A DNA stretch of 34,962 nt from Hyphomicrobiaceae bacterium (lineage in GTDB: Bacteria > Pseudomonadota > Alphaproteobacteria > Rhizobiales > Hyphomicrobiaceae), in contig JAMXLN010000259.1 of NCBI GenBank assembly GCA_024281145.1, positions 1 through 34,962 of the forward strand, in the 5' to 3' direction. Made by a program: the position numbers and the translations under genes. The notes beneath the pieces are model-generated. The model did not search any database, had not been told where the DNA came from, and saw only the letters and a program-made list of their open reading frames with translations. This document shows, piece by piece, positions 24,929 to 34,781 of the stretch; position 1 is the stretch's first letter; each line of letters opens with the position of its first letter.

Positions 24929-26101
24929 CTATCCGCCCGCATCGCTGCCGGGGCGTGGGGCCGGTCGGATCGGCTCCACAAGACGCGGCAGCGCCCCCGG
25001 ATCGGGTCTCACGGCTGGCCGTATGGGCCCGATGAGCGTGGGTTCGGGGTCAACCACGAGCAAGCCCGCGGGCGCCGAGAGTGGCGCAGAAGCCGATAAT
25101 GCTGTCTTCGGCGGCACGAAGCCACGATCGGCGATCGGTATGAGGAGGGATGCGCCGCGCCGCACGATCAGGTCTTCAAGCCTGCCAACGGCTGCCGCCA
25201 TGCGTTCGTTGCGCGCAGCCACGAACGGCAGCACCACCGCGGGCGTGGACGCATGCGCCTTGCGCGCGGTGAGCCAACGCTCGTACTGCCTGAGCATCGG
25301 TAGGCCCTCGTTGCCCCCGTGGTTGACGACCTCAAGCTGCGGCGCCGCCGTCTTCAAGATCGTCGCCACCACAATGCCCGCGAGCCCCTGCAGTGGCTCG
25401 AGCTCCTCGGTCATGTTTTTGGCGACCTCCATGCCGGGACCGGCGCTTCCCCAGTCCGTGGCGTGAAAGCTCACGACGTCATAGGGCGCCACCTGCACCA
25501 CGATGACGAAACGCCGACCTCGCGCATCGGCCCATTCCTTGCTCATGTAGAGGGGCACGAACACGGAACCGCTATGCGAGGAAATGGTGTCGAAGGGGTC
25601 GGTGTTGCGCGTGCTGTTGTGGAACTCGTGAAAGACGAAGTACCGCATCTGCCTGTTGTCGCGCCGGCGATAGGGCTGTCCCTCGTGCAGCCGCGGGCTG
25701 TGCACGATAAGCACGTATTCCGTCGGCGACACCCATATCCGTCCGGGCGGGATCCAGCCGTCCGAACCGATGGATGGCAGGCCGGGAGTGCACTCAAGAT
25801 GCGCGCATCCCTGAAACGCCCCCGGGGCCGGGGCTGCGCCATCGCTCGCGCGCAGCGTGGCCATCGCATCATTGAATGCCTGTTGACCCCGTTCCGTACG
25901 ATAGAGCGGCCACCCCTCAAAGAGCGCCTGATCGCCCTCGCTGCGGGGCAGCTGAGCAGCCCCGGCACGCGAAACATCGATGTTCCTGTCCCTGAGGAGG
26001 TGAGCACCCTGGCGTGCGTCTTGTGCACGGCTGACAGGCACGGCTGCAATGAGCAGGACAACAAGCGCCAATGCGACCGCACTGGTGATCCGCTCGGCCA
26101 T
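24929..26101 (-). CDS. uncharacterised exported protein
   Basis: A 390-residue protein. ATG 26101 follows TTTGGAGCAGGG, and the next 26 residues are a clear signal peptide (VALALVVLLIAAVPVSRAQ). The middle region (about 115-265) is rich in aromatic residues and has YFVFHEFHNSTRNTDPFDT (154-172), SSHSGSVFVPLYMSKEWADA (174-193), SFHATDWGSAGPGME (211-225) and LEVVNHGGNEGLPML (256-270). HEFHN resembles a metal-binding HExxH-like motif but lacks the usual spacing for a zincin. Residues 300-390 form a Pro/Ala-rich tail. I recognise no family. It lies 151 bases after the AmiC stop on the same strand, where penicillin-binding protein 1A is common in relatives, so a cell-wall role is possible but unproven. 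Confidence 0.72.
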   Translation of the reverse strand: MAERITSAVALALVVLLIAAVPVSRAQDARQGAHLLRDRNIDVSRAGAAQLPRSEGDQALFEGWPLYRTERGQQAFNDAMATLRASDGAAPAPGAFQGCAHLECTPGLPSIGSDGWIPPGRIWVSPTEYVLIVHSPRLHEGQPYRRRDNRQMRYFVFHEFHNSTRNTDPFDTISSHSGSVFVPLYMSKEWADARGRRFVIVVQVAPYDVVSFHATDWGSAGPGMEVAKNMTEELEPLQGLAGIVVATILKTAAPQLEVVNHGGNEGLPMLRQYERWLTARKAHASTPAVVLPFVAARNERMAAAVGRLEDLIVRRGASLLIPIADRGFVPPKTALSASAPLSAPAGLLVVDPEPTLIGPIRPAVRPDPGALPRLVEPIRPAPRPGSDAGG

Positions 26102-26252
26102 CCCTGCTCCAAACGAGCAGACCATCGCCATGGCATATGACGAGCGCAACGCGGGATCGACGTCCCCGTTCAACCGATCTGTGCCTTGCACGCAATTGCC
26201 CTCAAGAGCCTTCATTCCTGAGATCAAGCCCGACACCAGCACCGTCACATCG

Positions 26253-27563
26253 TCACATCGGCAACCGGGCCACCTGGTGGCTGAAGTAGTTGTCGATTGC
26301 CGTGACGATCGAGCTCGACACCTTCTCGCGCCACCGCTCGGATTTGAGCAGCTCGGCATCCTCTTGATTGGTGACATAGCCAAGCTCGATCAAGATCGAG
26401 GGTATCTTTGCGCTTTTGATCACCACGAAGGCCGCCGAGCGGTCGGGGTTGTCTTTGAGATTGGTGCTCTCGCCCATGAACTCGATTACGGACTTGACGA
26501 ACACACCCGTGCGATCGCGCGTGGCGTCCACCTCGCTGCGCGCAAGGTCGGCCAGAATCTCGCGGACCGCACCGACATCGCCCTCCACCTTTTTGACCTT
26601 GTCGAGCTCCATACCCGACAGCACACTCTCGGCGACCTCACCCCTGGCCGAGCGCTGCAGTGCGTTCGAGACCGATTCGCGCAATGAATAGATGGTCGCG
26701 CCGCGGGCCGAAGCTTGCGCGTAGTCGGCATGCACGGCTACGAAGAGGGACGCCATATGCTGCTCCGCGAATTCGCGCCGCGCGTGCAGCTCTACGAACA
26801 CGTCTGTCTCGCGCGTCATCAAAACCTTGTAGCGGCCCGTGGCGTTGAGCTTGTCCCGCAGCATGAGGCTAAACGCCAGCACCACATCCTTCTCCACCGT
26901 GCCGTTCTTCTGCGCCCCCGTGTCGTCGCCACCATGTCCGGGATCGAGGACGATGACGGGCTTGAAGGCACTCTGCGCGCGCACCTGCGGCGATACCGCA
27001 GGCCTTGGAATGGGAGGCTGCAGCCCGATGGCCCCGAGGCCCAAAGCACCGGCCTGCATGGCCGCCCGCTTGGCTTCGGCCTTGGCATCGGCAAGCGGCT
27101 CCACCGGTACGATCTCCAGCACGAGTTGTACGCGCTTGCCGTCCTTGCTCTTCTCAATAGCCGCGCGGTCCACGACCACCGGCCCGGTGACGTCGATGAC
27201 AATGCGCGCCTTGCCCGGCGCCGACACACCACCGCGAAACGACTTGACGAGCCCGATGGGCGTCGTGCCGGGTTCCGGCGGCAGCTGCAGCATGACCTCC
27301 GGCAGCTCGACGAAGACCCGGTTGGGATTGGAGAGGGAGAAGACCTGGAAATCAACCGTGCGCTCCAGGCCAATGATGAACTTGGTGCGGGCGCCGTCGC
27401 CCTTAAGCGAGGTTTCATTGCCGCTCGTGGGCGCCACCGCACGCGCGGGCGGAGCGGAAGCGAGATGCTGGGCCAAGGTCGCAATCGGCCATGCGGCTCC
27501 GCACGCGACCGCTCCCAGGAGCAGCCAGCGCAAAGCATAGCGCCGCAGCCTGCCAAATCCCAT
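26253..27563 (-). CDS. amiC: N-acetylmuramoyl-L-alanine amidase, AmiC type
   Basis: A 436-residue periplasmic amidase that cuts the stem peptide from murein glycan during cell division. Residues 1-31 are a basic signal peptide (ALRWLLLGAVACGAAWPIA). An AMIN domain (about 60-152, TKFIIGLERTVDFQVFSLSN) targets it to septal murein. An Ala-rich linker leads to the Amidase_3 domain from residue 200, with zinc ligands His210 (LDPGHGGDD), Glu224 (VEKDVV) and His278 (VAVHAD) and the catalytic Glu393 (LIELGYVTN). The inserted helix (about 300-345) is the usual regulatory helix that blocks the active site. Its start faces leuA across 682 bases; a near CtrA half-match lies upstream at 27674-27688. Confidence 0.96.
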   Translation of the reverse strand: MGFGRLRRYALRWLLLGAVACGAAWPIATLAQHLASAPPARAVAPTSGNETSLKGDGARTKFIIGLERTVDFQVFSLSNPNRVFVELPEVMLQLPPEPGTTPIGLVKSFRGGVSAPGKARIVIDVTGPVVVDRAAIEKSKDGKRVQLVLEIVPVEPLADAKAEAKRAAMQAGALGLGAIGLQPPIPRPAVSPQVRAQSAFKPVIVLDPGHGGDDTGAQKNGTVEKDVVLAFSLMLRDKLNATGRYKVLMTRETDVFVELHARREFAEQHMASLFVAVHADYAQASARGATIYSLRESVSNALQRSARGEVAESVLSGMELDKVKKVEGDVGAVREILADLARSEVDATRDRTGVFVKSVIEFMGESTNLKDNPDRSAAFVVIKSAKIPSILIELGYVTNQEDAELLKSERWREKVSSSIVTAIDNYFSHQVARLPM

Positions 27564-27942
27564 TTCGTCGACCCCCGTCTAACGCACTACGAATGGCGGG
27601 ACAGTCTTATGGAATAACCACGGAACATGGCATTTTCCGGGTATCCCAAGGGTCGAGTTATGAAACCGTAAACTTAAGGAAGCGTTAGCGCGCCAATGCG
27701 GATGGCCCATGCGGGACGCGGAGCCCACGTGAGCGTTGGCCTCGCGGCACTGGGCGGGCGATCCCCAGAAGCGTGCACCCGCAGCTCGCGCATCGCGCGT
27801 TGGTGCTTGTGACGGCCGATCGCCAATCATCAGGCGGGGGCACACTTGGCGCCGCGACCCGCCGCAGGCGGTGGTGCAATGTTGAAGGGGACCCGCCATG
27901 CTCCCGACCGTCCAACCCAACAAATGTGCCTCCGTCCCGCGA
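27564..27942. other. amiC upstream region
   Basis: About 380 bases without a gene; the long minus-strand frames here are basic or proline-rich and lack ribosome sites. It contains TTAA-GGAAGCG-TTAG at 27674-27688, one base off the TTAA-N7-TTAA CtrA pattern, placed about 110 bases before the amiC start. The AT-rich stretch around 27600-27690 probably holds the amiC promoter. Confidence 0.45.
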
Positions 27943-27971
27943 TTGACACTTGCCATTTCGGGCGCGATTTG
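27943..27971 (+). promoter_or_regulatory. probable leuA promoter
   Basis: A perfect TTGACA at 27943-27948 with a weak -10 (GATTTG, 17-base spacing, 27966-27971). Transcription from here would begin near 27978, just before the GAGGA ribosome site of the leader peptide. The -10 is poor, so the call rests on the -35 and the position. Confidence 0.45.
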
Positions 27972-27993
27972 GCTTAAGTGAGGAAACCCTCCG

Positions 27994-28131
27994 GTGCAGG
28001 CGCGAGCGCCAGCCCGGGACAGCAAGAGCAGGCCCGTGAGCTCGATTGGCTATAGGATCGGCGAAACGACGGCGGCACGGACCGCGGCGTCGGCGCTCGG
28101 CCATCTGAGCCTCCTCCTTACCGGCCCCTGA
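27994..28131 (+). CDS. Leu-codon-rich leader peptide of leuA
   Basis: A 45-codon frame from GTG 27994 (GAGGA nine bases upstream) to TGA 28129-28131; a GTG at 28036 is an alternative start. It ends SALGHLSLLLTGP, with Leu codons CTC, CTG and a CTC-CTC-CTT run at 28111-28119. The stop codon is inside the 5' arm of a perfect 9-bp hairpin (28125-28173). This is the layout of a leucine-sensing attenuator: ribosomes that stall at the Leu codons when charged leucine tRNA is scarce would alter the fold ahead of leuA. Such leaders are known before branched-chain genes in proteobacteria; this copy is too short for usual gene finding. Confidence 0.68.
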   Translation: MQARAPARDSKSRPVSSIGYRIGETTAARTAASALGHLSLLLTGP

Positions 28132-28173
28132 GCCTCTCCAACTCGGCATATGTCCGGGACGGCCGCTCAGGGG
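28125..28173 (+). promoter_or_regulatory. attenuator-type hairpin in the leuA leader
   Basis: CCCCTGAGC (28125-28133) pairs perfectly with GCTCAGGGG (28165-28173). The leader stop codon TGA is in the 5' arm and the Leu run ends six bases before it. There is no T-run after the 3' arm, so this is more likely the alternative or pause hairpin than the terminator. The competing stem, or a stem hiding the leuA ribosome site, could not be fixed by eye. Confidence 0.6.
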
Positions 28174-28245
28174 TAGAAACACCAGCCACCTGAAACTCTT
28201 CCCGCGTGTCGGCTGCATGGCCGCCGCAGACAAGGACCACCGATC

Positions 28246-29853
<1,608 letters not shown>

Positions 29854-29965
29854 CCGGCGCCCTTGCTGGCGGGGTGGCCCTCCCGTGCGACAAGGCCGGG
29901 CGCGATGGCTGACGCATGAACGCGCCGCCACGTGCCCGACCACAGCCGGCGACACGCGGGTTGGT

Positions 29966-31111
29966 TCACGCCTGGCCGCTGGTCTCAGCGATCAGATGAT
30001 CCACCACGGCCGAAAGCGCTTCGGCACGTGACGCGCCCCGGGCTAGGCGCTGCTCGAAACACGCCACCTGCCGGTCAGCGCTGGTGCCGCGCGCGACAAT
30101 GGTGCGCGCGTGCTCGACCTCCGGCAGGCATCCCAGCGCTTCGGCATCCTCCCTGAGCAGAACGATGAGTTCGTCGACAAGATCGCGAAACGGCACGAGC
30201 TCGCCCTTGCCGAAGTCGAACAATGTGCCGGCGACGCCATAGCGCTGCGCGCGCCAGCGGTTCTCTGACAACAGAAACAGCGGATACGTGCGCCAGGTCT
30301 GATTGTTGCGGCGGATGCGATAGAGCATCCGCAATATGGCGACGTACATGGCTGCCACGCATGTCGCGTCCTCAAGCCTGGTGCACACGTCGGTCACACG
30401 CATCTCGAGCGTGGGAAAGCGCGACGATGGACGCACGTCCCACCAGAGCTTGCTCGCATCCTCGATGATGTTATTGCGCACCAACAGATCCACGGTGTGG
30501 CGGTACTCCTCCCAGCTCTCGAACCTGCCCGGTAGCCCCGTCCGCGGCAGCTCTTGGTAGGCGGCGAGCCGGTAGCACTTGAGGCCGGTGTCCTCGCCTT
30601 CCGCAAACGGCGAGGAGGTAGAGAGCATCAAAAGATGCGGCAGGAAGTAGCGCACCTGGTTCATGAGGTCGATGCGCAGCTCATCGTCCTCGACCCCGAC
30701 GTGCACGTGCATGCCGCAGATGACGAGCCGCCGGCCCACGCCGGCGAGGTCGCGCGCAATGGCCTGGTAGCGATCGCGCTCGGTGGGCTCCTGCGCGCTC
30801 CACCGCGCGAAGGGGTGCGTGGAGGCGGCGATCGGCGCCAGGCCGTGCTCGCCCGCCAGTCTGGCCATCTCCGCTCGCAGACTAGCCAATTCCCGGCCTG
30901 CTTCGCGCGGCGTCCGGTGCACGCTCGTGCCGACCTCGATCTGCGATTTTAGGAACTCGCGCGCGACCCGCTCCTGCAACGCCTCCTGTGCAGCCTCAAA
31001 CAGAGCTTGCGGCATGTCGCCCACCAGATCGCGGCTCGTCCGATCGACGAGCAAGTATTCCTCCTCGATGCCAATGCTGAATGATGGATCCTTGAGGGCC
31101 ATGATTCGCAT
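29966..31111 (-). CDS. carboxylate-amine ligase, glutamate-cysteine ligase type 2 family (YbdK-like)
   Basis: A 381-residue protein of the GCS2 family (COG2170). It starts MRIMALKDPSFSIGIEEEYL, where GIEEEYLLVD is the family N-terminal motif. CGMHVHVGV is the metal and substrate centre, and RNNQTWRTYP and RWRAQRYGVAGTLFDF follow. These enzymes make a gamma-glutamyl-cysteine-like bond at low rate; their true substrate is often unknown. Start uncertain: ATG 31111 and ATG 31102 are both possible, with no strong ribosome site. It lies 106 bases after the ABC permease on the same strand. Confidence 0.88.
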   Translation of the reverse strand: MRIMALKDPSFSIGIEEEYLLVDRTSRDLVGDMPQALFEAAQEALQERVAREFLKSQIEVGTSVHRTPREAGRELASLRAEMARLAGEHGLAPIAASTHPFARWSAQEPTERDRYQAIARDLAGVGRRLVICGMHVHVGVEDDELRIDLMNQVRYFLPHLLMLSTSSPFAEGEDTGLKCYRLAAYQELPRTGLPGRFESWEEYRHTVDLLVRNNIIEDASKLWWDVRPSSRFPTLEMRVTDVCTRLEDATCVAAMYVAILRMLYRIRRNNQTWRTYPLFLLSENRWRAQRYGVAGTLFDFGKGELVPFRDLVDELIVLLREDAEALGCLPEVEHARTIVARGTSADRQVACFEQRLARGASRAEALSAVVDHLIAETSGQA

Positions 31112-31217
31112 GGTGGCATCGAAATCGTGGCCATTCAAACCACCCCGGGCCACGCCGGACGCCTCAGTTGGAGGGCAGGACCACCGGGCGCTAGCGGGCG
31201 GCTGCGCCAAGGCCCGA

Positions 31218-32339
31218 TCAATCGAGCGTCGTGCGGAACCGTCGCACGGCCAACGTCATGGCGAGCAGCATGAGCCCTGCCAATGCTGCCGCGTCGATGT
31301 GCAGATCGTAGAGACTGGCGCCCTTCAACATGATGCCGCGCACGATCCGGATGTAGTGTGTGAGCGGCAACAATTCGCCAATGACCTGCGCCCAGCCCGG
31401 CATGCCCGCGTACGGAAACATGAAGCCCGACAGCAAGATATTGGGCAGGAAGAACATGAACGACATCTGCACGGCTTGCAATTGGTTCTGCGCGATGGTC
31501 GAGAACGTGTAGCCGATCGAAAGGTTGGTTGCGATGAACAGCGTGCTCAAGCCCGAGAGCAGTAGCACGCTGCCCTCGATCGGCACTCGAAACAACAGGA
31601 CAGCAAGCACCAGGATCAGCGCCGCCTGCAGGAACCCGATCAGGACATACGGCGCGATCTTGCCCAGCATGATCTCCAGCGGCCTAATCGGCATCGACAG
31701 CAGGCTCTCCATGGTGCCGCGCTCGATCTCGCGCGTCACGGATAGCGCCGTAAAGATCAGCATGGTCATGGTGAGGATGGTGCCAAGCAGGCCCGGTACG
31801 ATATTGAGGCTCGTCACCGCAGCCGGGTTGTAACGGCGGTGCTGACGGATCTCAAAGGCGGGTACCGATTGGATGCTCTCAGGGAGGCCGCGGTCGCGCA
31901 CCAGCGCGGTCTGCACAATGCCTTCCAGGGCCGCCAGCGCCGTCCCCGCGGCGACGGGATCGCTGGCATCAGCAGCGACCAGCAGGGCCGGCCGGTCGCC
32001 GCGCCGCACCCCGCGTTCAAATCCCGCCGGGATCTCCACCCCGAACAGCACCTCGCCCGAGCGCATCCAATGGTCCATCTCTGCCTCGGACCTGGCGATG
32101 CGTGTGACCGAGAAGTAGGAGGTGTTGCCGAGCGCCGCCAGCACCGAGCGGGTGAGGTCGTTTTCCTCATGCACCAGCACGGCCGTCGGCAAATGCCGAG
32201 GCGTGGTGTTAATGGCATACCCGAACAACAACAGCTGCACGACCGGAATGAAAATCATGGTCGAAAATGTGAGGCGATCGCGGCGCAGCTGGACAAACTC
32301 CTTGATCAGCATGGCAAGGGTTCGCGACAAATCGATCAT
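31218..32339 (-). CDS. ABC-2 type transporter permease
   Basis: A 373-residue membrane protein. ATG 32339 overlaps the stop of the ATPase gene as ATGA, which fixes the start. The first helix (about 25-43, STMIFIPVVQLLLFGYAI) is followed by a periplasmic domain of about 130 residues. Five hydrophobic segments then make the ABC2 membrane core, with EIERGTMESLLSMPIRPLEI as the conserved cytoplasmic loop and FMFPYAGMPGWAQVIGELLPLTHYIRIVRGI near the end. It belongs to the YhhJ/YbhR/YbhS exporters. A single permease would act as a homodimer with the ATPase and the HlyD-type fusion protein. Confidence 0.93.
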   Translation of the reverse strand: MIDLSRTLAMLIKEFVQLRRDRLTFSTMIFIPVVQLLLFGYAINTTPRHLPTAVLVHEENDLTRSVLAALGNTSYFSVTRIARSEAEMDHWMRSGEVLFGVEIPAGFERGVRRGDRPALLVAADASDPVAAGTALAALEGIVQTALVRDRGLPESIQSVPAFEIRQHRRYNPAAVTSLNIVPGLLGTILTMTMLIFTALSVTREIERGTMESLLSMPIRPLEIMLGKIAPYVLIGFLQAALILVLAVLLFRVPIEGSVLLLSGLSTLFIATNLSIGYTFSTIAQNQLQAVQMSFMFFLPNILLSGFMFPYAGMPGWAQVIGELLPLTHYIRIVRGIMLKGASLYDLHIDAAALAGLMLLAMTLAVRRFRTTLD

Positions 32340-33280
32340 TGAAAATTGTCCCGCGATTTGCCCATCAGGCTGATGAATACGTCCTCCAACGAGGGCTGGG
32401 AAACGCTCCAATGGAGATCGGGGCGGTTACGGAAATCGGCTACCGCCCTGTCGAGGGCCTCGCCATCGCGGCCGGCCACATGCAGGCTATTGCCGAACGG
32501 CGCCACCATGTCGACGCCCGGCAGCCCGAGCAGCTTTTCCGATAGTGAGTACAGATCAGGCCCGCTCACACTGTAGGTGCGCAGATGTGATTGTTGGATC
32601 ACGTCGTGAATGGTGCCGTGCGCCAAGAGCACACCGTAGGCGATGTAGGCGATCTCGTGACAACGCTCGGCCTCGTCCATGTAATGCGTGGAAACGAGCA
32701 CCGTCATGCCCTGGGCCGCAAGCTTGTGGATCTCCCCCCAAAACTCGCGCCGCGCTTTGGGATCCACACCCGCGGTCGGCTCATCGAGCAGCAACAGCTC
32801 GGGCGTGGGCAGGATGCAGGCGCCGAGCGCCAGGCGCTGTTTCCACCCGCCGGAGAGCTCGCCCGCCAGCTGATGCTCGCGGCCCACAAGCCCCAACCGC
32901 TCGATGGCGTCGCGTGCCTCCCGCACGGGATTGGCAAGCCCATAGACCCGCGCCACAAACTCGAGGTTCTCTTGAATCGATAGGTCCTGATACAGACTGA
33001 ACCTTTGCGTCATGTAACCGACGTGGCGTTTGATCTCCTCGTTCTGGGTGCGAATGTCGTAGCCAAGCGCACTGCCCCGGCCGCTGTCGGGAGTGAGAAG
33101 GCCGCATAACATGCGCAGCGTGGTGGTCTTGCCGGACCCATTGGGGCCGAGAAAGCCGTAGATTTGGCCGCGGCGCACACGCATGCTGAGGTCGCGCACG
33201 ACCACCTTGCCGCCAAAGGACTTGGTGAGCCCCTCCACCTCGACGGCAATCGCCTCGTCGGCGGCTTCATCGGCGGGCAT
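32336..33280 (-). CDS. ABC exporter ATP-binding protein
   Basis: A 314-residue ATPase with Walker A GPNGSGKT (45-52), Q-loop MTQRFSLYQDLSIQENL, signature LSGGWKQRLAL (142-152), Walker B ELLLLDEPTAGVDP (Glu167) and switch His in STHYMDEAE. A C-terminal extension of about 90 residues ends PSLEDVFISLMG, as in drug and lipid ABC-2 ATPases. The start overlaps the HlyD gene end by 14 bases, and its stop overlaps the permease start by four. This is one tightly coupled operon. Confidence 0.95.
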   Translation of the reverse strand: MPADEAADEAIAVEVEGLTKSFGGKVVVRDLSMRVRRGQIYGFLGPNGSGKTTTLRMLCGLLTPDSGRGSALGYDIRTQNEEIKRHVGYMTQRFSLYQDLSIQENLEFVARVYGLANPVREARDAIERLGLVGREHQLAGELSGGWKQRLALGACILPTPELLLLDEPTAGVDPKARREFWGEIHKLAAQGMTVLVSTHYMDEAERCHEIAYIAYGVLLAHGTIHDVIQQSHLRTYSVSGPDLYSLSEKLLGLPGVDMVAPFGNSLHVAGRDGEALDRAVADFRNRPDLHWSVSQPSLEDVFISLMGKSRDNFQ

Positions 33281-34076
33281 GGCTCACACCCGTCGGCTGC
33301 TGCAGCGCAATTGACACGGGCTGGCCGACCCGCACATCGCCAGGCCGCTCAGGAATTGCCTCGATCCGGAACACCAGCCGCGCACGCTCGTCCAAGCTGT
33401 AGATGACCGGTGGGGTGAACTCGGCCTGCGCCGAAATGAAGTTCACCCGCGCCGCCAGGTTTGGCGCGCAACCGTCGCAATCAACCACGATCCGGTCGCC
33501 GATGTGCACCTGCGGCAGGATCGCCTGGGGCACAAAGAAGCGCACCCGGACGTTCTCGGGCGGCAGCAGCGACACGATCGGCCGGCCGGCCGGTACCATC
33601 TCGCCGACGCGAAAGTAGACCTCTTGAACTGTGCCTGCGACAGGGCTTGCAAGATGACGTCGCTCAAGACGCGTGCGCGCCGAATTGAGCCTCGCTTGCG
33701 CGCTGCGCAGCGCCGCTTCGGCGTCGTCGAACACCTTCTGTGAGCCGACCGCCTTCTTCAACAGCTCCTGTGCGCGGTCGTAGGTAACCTTGGCGTTGGC
33801 GACAGCCGCCTCATTCTCGGCCACCGCTGCTCGCTGCAAATCCGAATCGAGCGTGAACAGCGGCGCTCCCACGGTGACCGCATCGCCCTCGCGCACCGCC
33901 AGCGTCTCCACGCGCCCCGTTTCGTCGGGGCTCACGAAAATAAAGTAGGCCTCGATCCAACCTTCAAAGCCGCGCGGCGTGGCGCGCCCACGAAAATATT
34001 CATAACTGCCAATGGCGAGGCCGAGCCCGACTGCCGCCACGACCGCAGCGAATACCTTCCCCCGCAAGCTCCTCAT
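33267..34076 (-). CDS. HlyD-family membrane fusion protein
   Basis: A 269-residue adaptor anchored by one N-terminal helix (about 8-24). A lipoyl half (VETLAVREGDAVTVGAPLFT, 56-75) precedes a coiled coil (about 80-140, with AEAALRSAQARLNSARTRLE). The second lipoyl half begins SPVAGTVQEVYFRVGEMV, and a beta-barrel follows. This layout is that of YbhG/YhiI proteins, which link an ABC-2 exporter to an outer-membrane channel. No TolC gene is in the window. The start overlaps the TetR gene end as ATGA, and the end overlaps the ATPase by 14 bases. Confidence 0.93.
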   Translation of the reverse strand: MRSLRGKVFAAVVAAVGLGLAIGSYEYFRGRATPRGFEGWIEAYFIFVSPDETGRVETLAVREGDAVTVGAPLFTLDSDLQRAAVAENEAAVANAKVTYDRAQELLKKAVGSQKVFDDAEAALRSAQARLNSARTRLERRHLASPVAGTVQEVYFRVGEMVPAGRPIVSLLPPENVRVRFFVPQAILPQVHIGDRIVVDCDGCAPNLAARVNFISAQAEFTPPVIYSLDERARLVFRIEAIPERPGDVRVGQPVSIALQQPTGVSHARR

Positions 34077-34732
34077 GGCACATCCTTTTCGGGTTTGCCA
34101 GTCAGGACCTGGCGGTGCGCGCGGAGCAAGCCATCCACATCGAGGGGATCGATCGTGGCGAACAGCCCGTCCCAGAGCACCGCCACGAGCAGCGGCGCGA
34201 CGATGAGCTGGGGAAAATGTGCCACTGCATCGCTGGGGAACACGCCCTCGCGGGCCGCGCGCTCGGCCAGTGCCCGCATGATGCCAAGCCCCTGGGCGAC
34301 GACCTCGCGATAGTAGAATTCGGCGATGGCTGGAAAGCGGGGCCCCTCCGCCACGATCAGCCGCAGCAACAACTTGCGCTCGGTGCCCAGTACTTCCTTC
34401 GCAAACAGCGCGAAAAAGGTTTCGAGGGCCTGCAGCGGTGAGATCTCAGGGGCGGTGGCCACCTTGCTCATGTGCTGCAGCAGCGGCGAGACGGCACTGC
34501 GCACGAGCGCCTCGAACAGCGCCTCCTTGTCGCGGAAGTAAAGATAGAGCGTGCCCTTGGCAACGCCGGCGCGCGCTGCCACGTCGTCAAGGCGAGCGGC
34601 GGCAAAGCCGTGGGAGGCAAACACCGTGAGCGCGGCGGCGAGTATCGACTGGCGCCGCGCCTCAGCCGTCGAGCGGCGAGCGGGCGGCTTCGGGGGCGGT
34701 TGGAGCAGCGACTTGCGTGATGCCTGGCCCAA
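34073..34732 (-). CDS. TetR/AcrR-family transcriptional regulator
   Basis: A 219-residue repressor. The DNA-binding N-terminus is RQSILAAALTVFASHGFAAA followed by RLDDVAARAGVAKGTLYLYF (helix-turn-helix about 46-66). The ligand domain fills the rest and has LLLRLIVAEGPRFPAIAEFYYREV, a pattern seen in exporter regulators. The only start is TTG 34732; no ATG or GTG lies before the in-frame stop about 60 bases upstream. It overlaps the HlyD gene by four bases and probably represses the whole operon, an inference from gene order. The N-terminal tail is Pro-rich (LLQPPPKPPARR). Confidence 0.9.
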   Translation of the reverse strand: MGQASRKSLLQPPPKPPARRSTAEARRQSILAAALTVFASHGFAAARLDDVAARAGVAKGTLYLYFRDKEALFEALVRSAVSPLLQHMSKVATAPEISPLQALETFFALFAKEVLGTERKLLLRLIVAEGPRFPAIAEFYYREVVAQGLGIMRALAERAAREGVFPSDAVAHFPQLIVAPLLVAVLWDGLFATIDPLDVDGLLRAHRQVLTGKPEKDVP

Positions 34733-34739
34733 AGCCTTG

Positions 34740-34775
34740 CCCGAGACCTGGCCCGAGACCTGGCCCGAGACCTGG
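34740..34775. repeat. three tandem copies of a 12-bp unit
   Basis: CCCGAGACCTGG is repeated three times without spacers. It lies between the divergent tetR and folC starts. In the folC frame it reads PETW three times and runs on into AEMLAWIYGF; in the tetR frame QVSG. Twelve-base units keep the frame, so copy number could vary without breaking either gene. Confidence 0.9.
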
Positions 34776-34781
34776 GCAGAG

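Noticed and set aside
27579-28025. 148-codon minus-strand ORF in the amiC-leuA gap
   Set aside because: No ribosome site, low-complexity Arg/His/Gly composition, overlaps the leuA promoter and leader.
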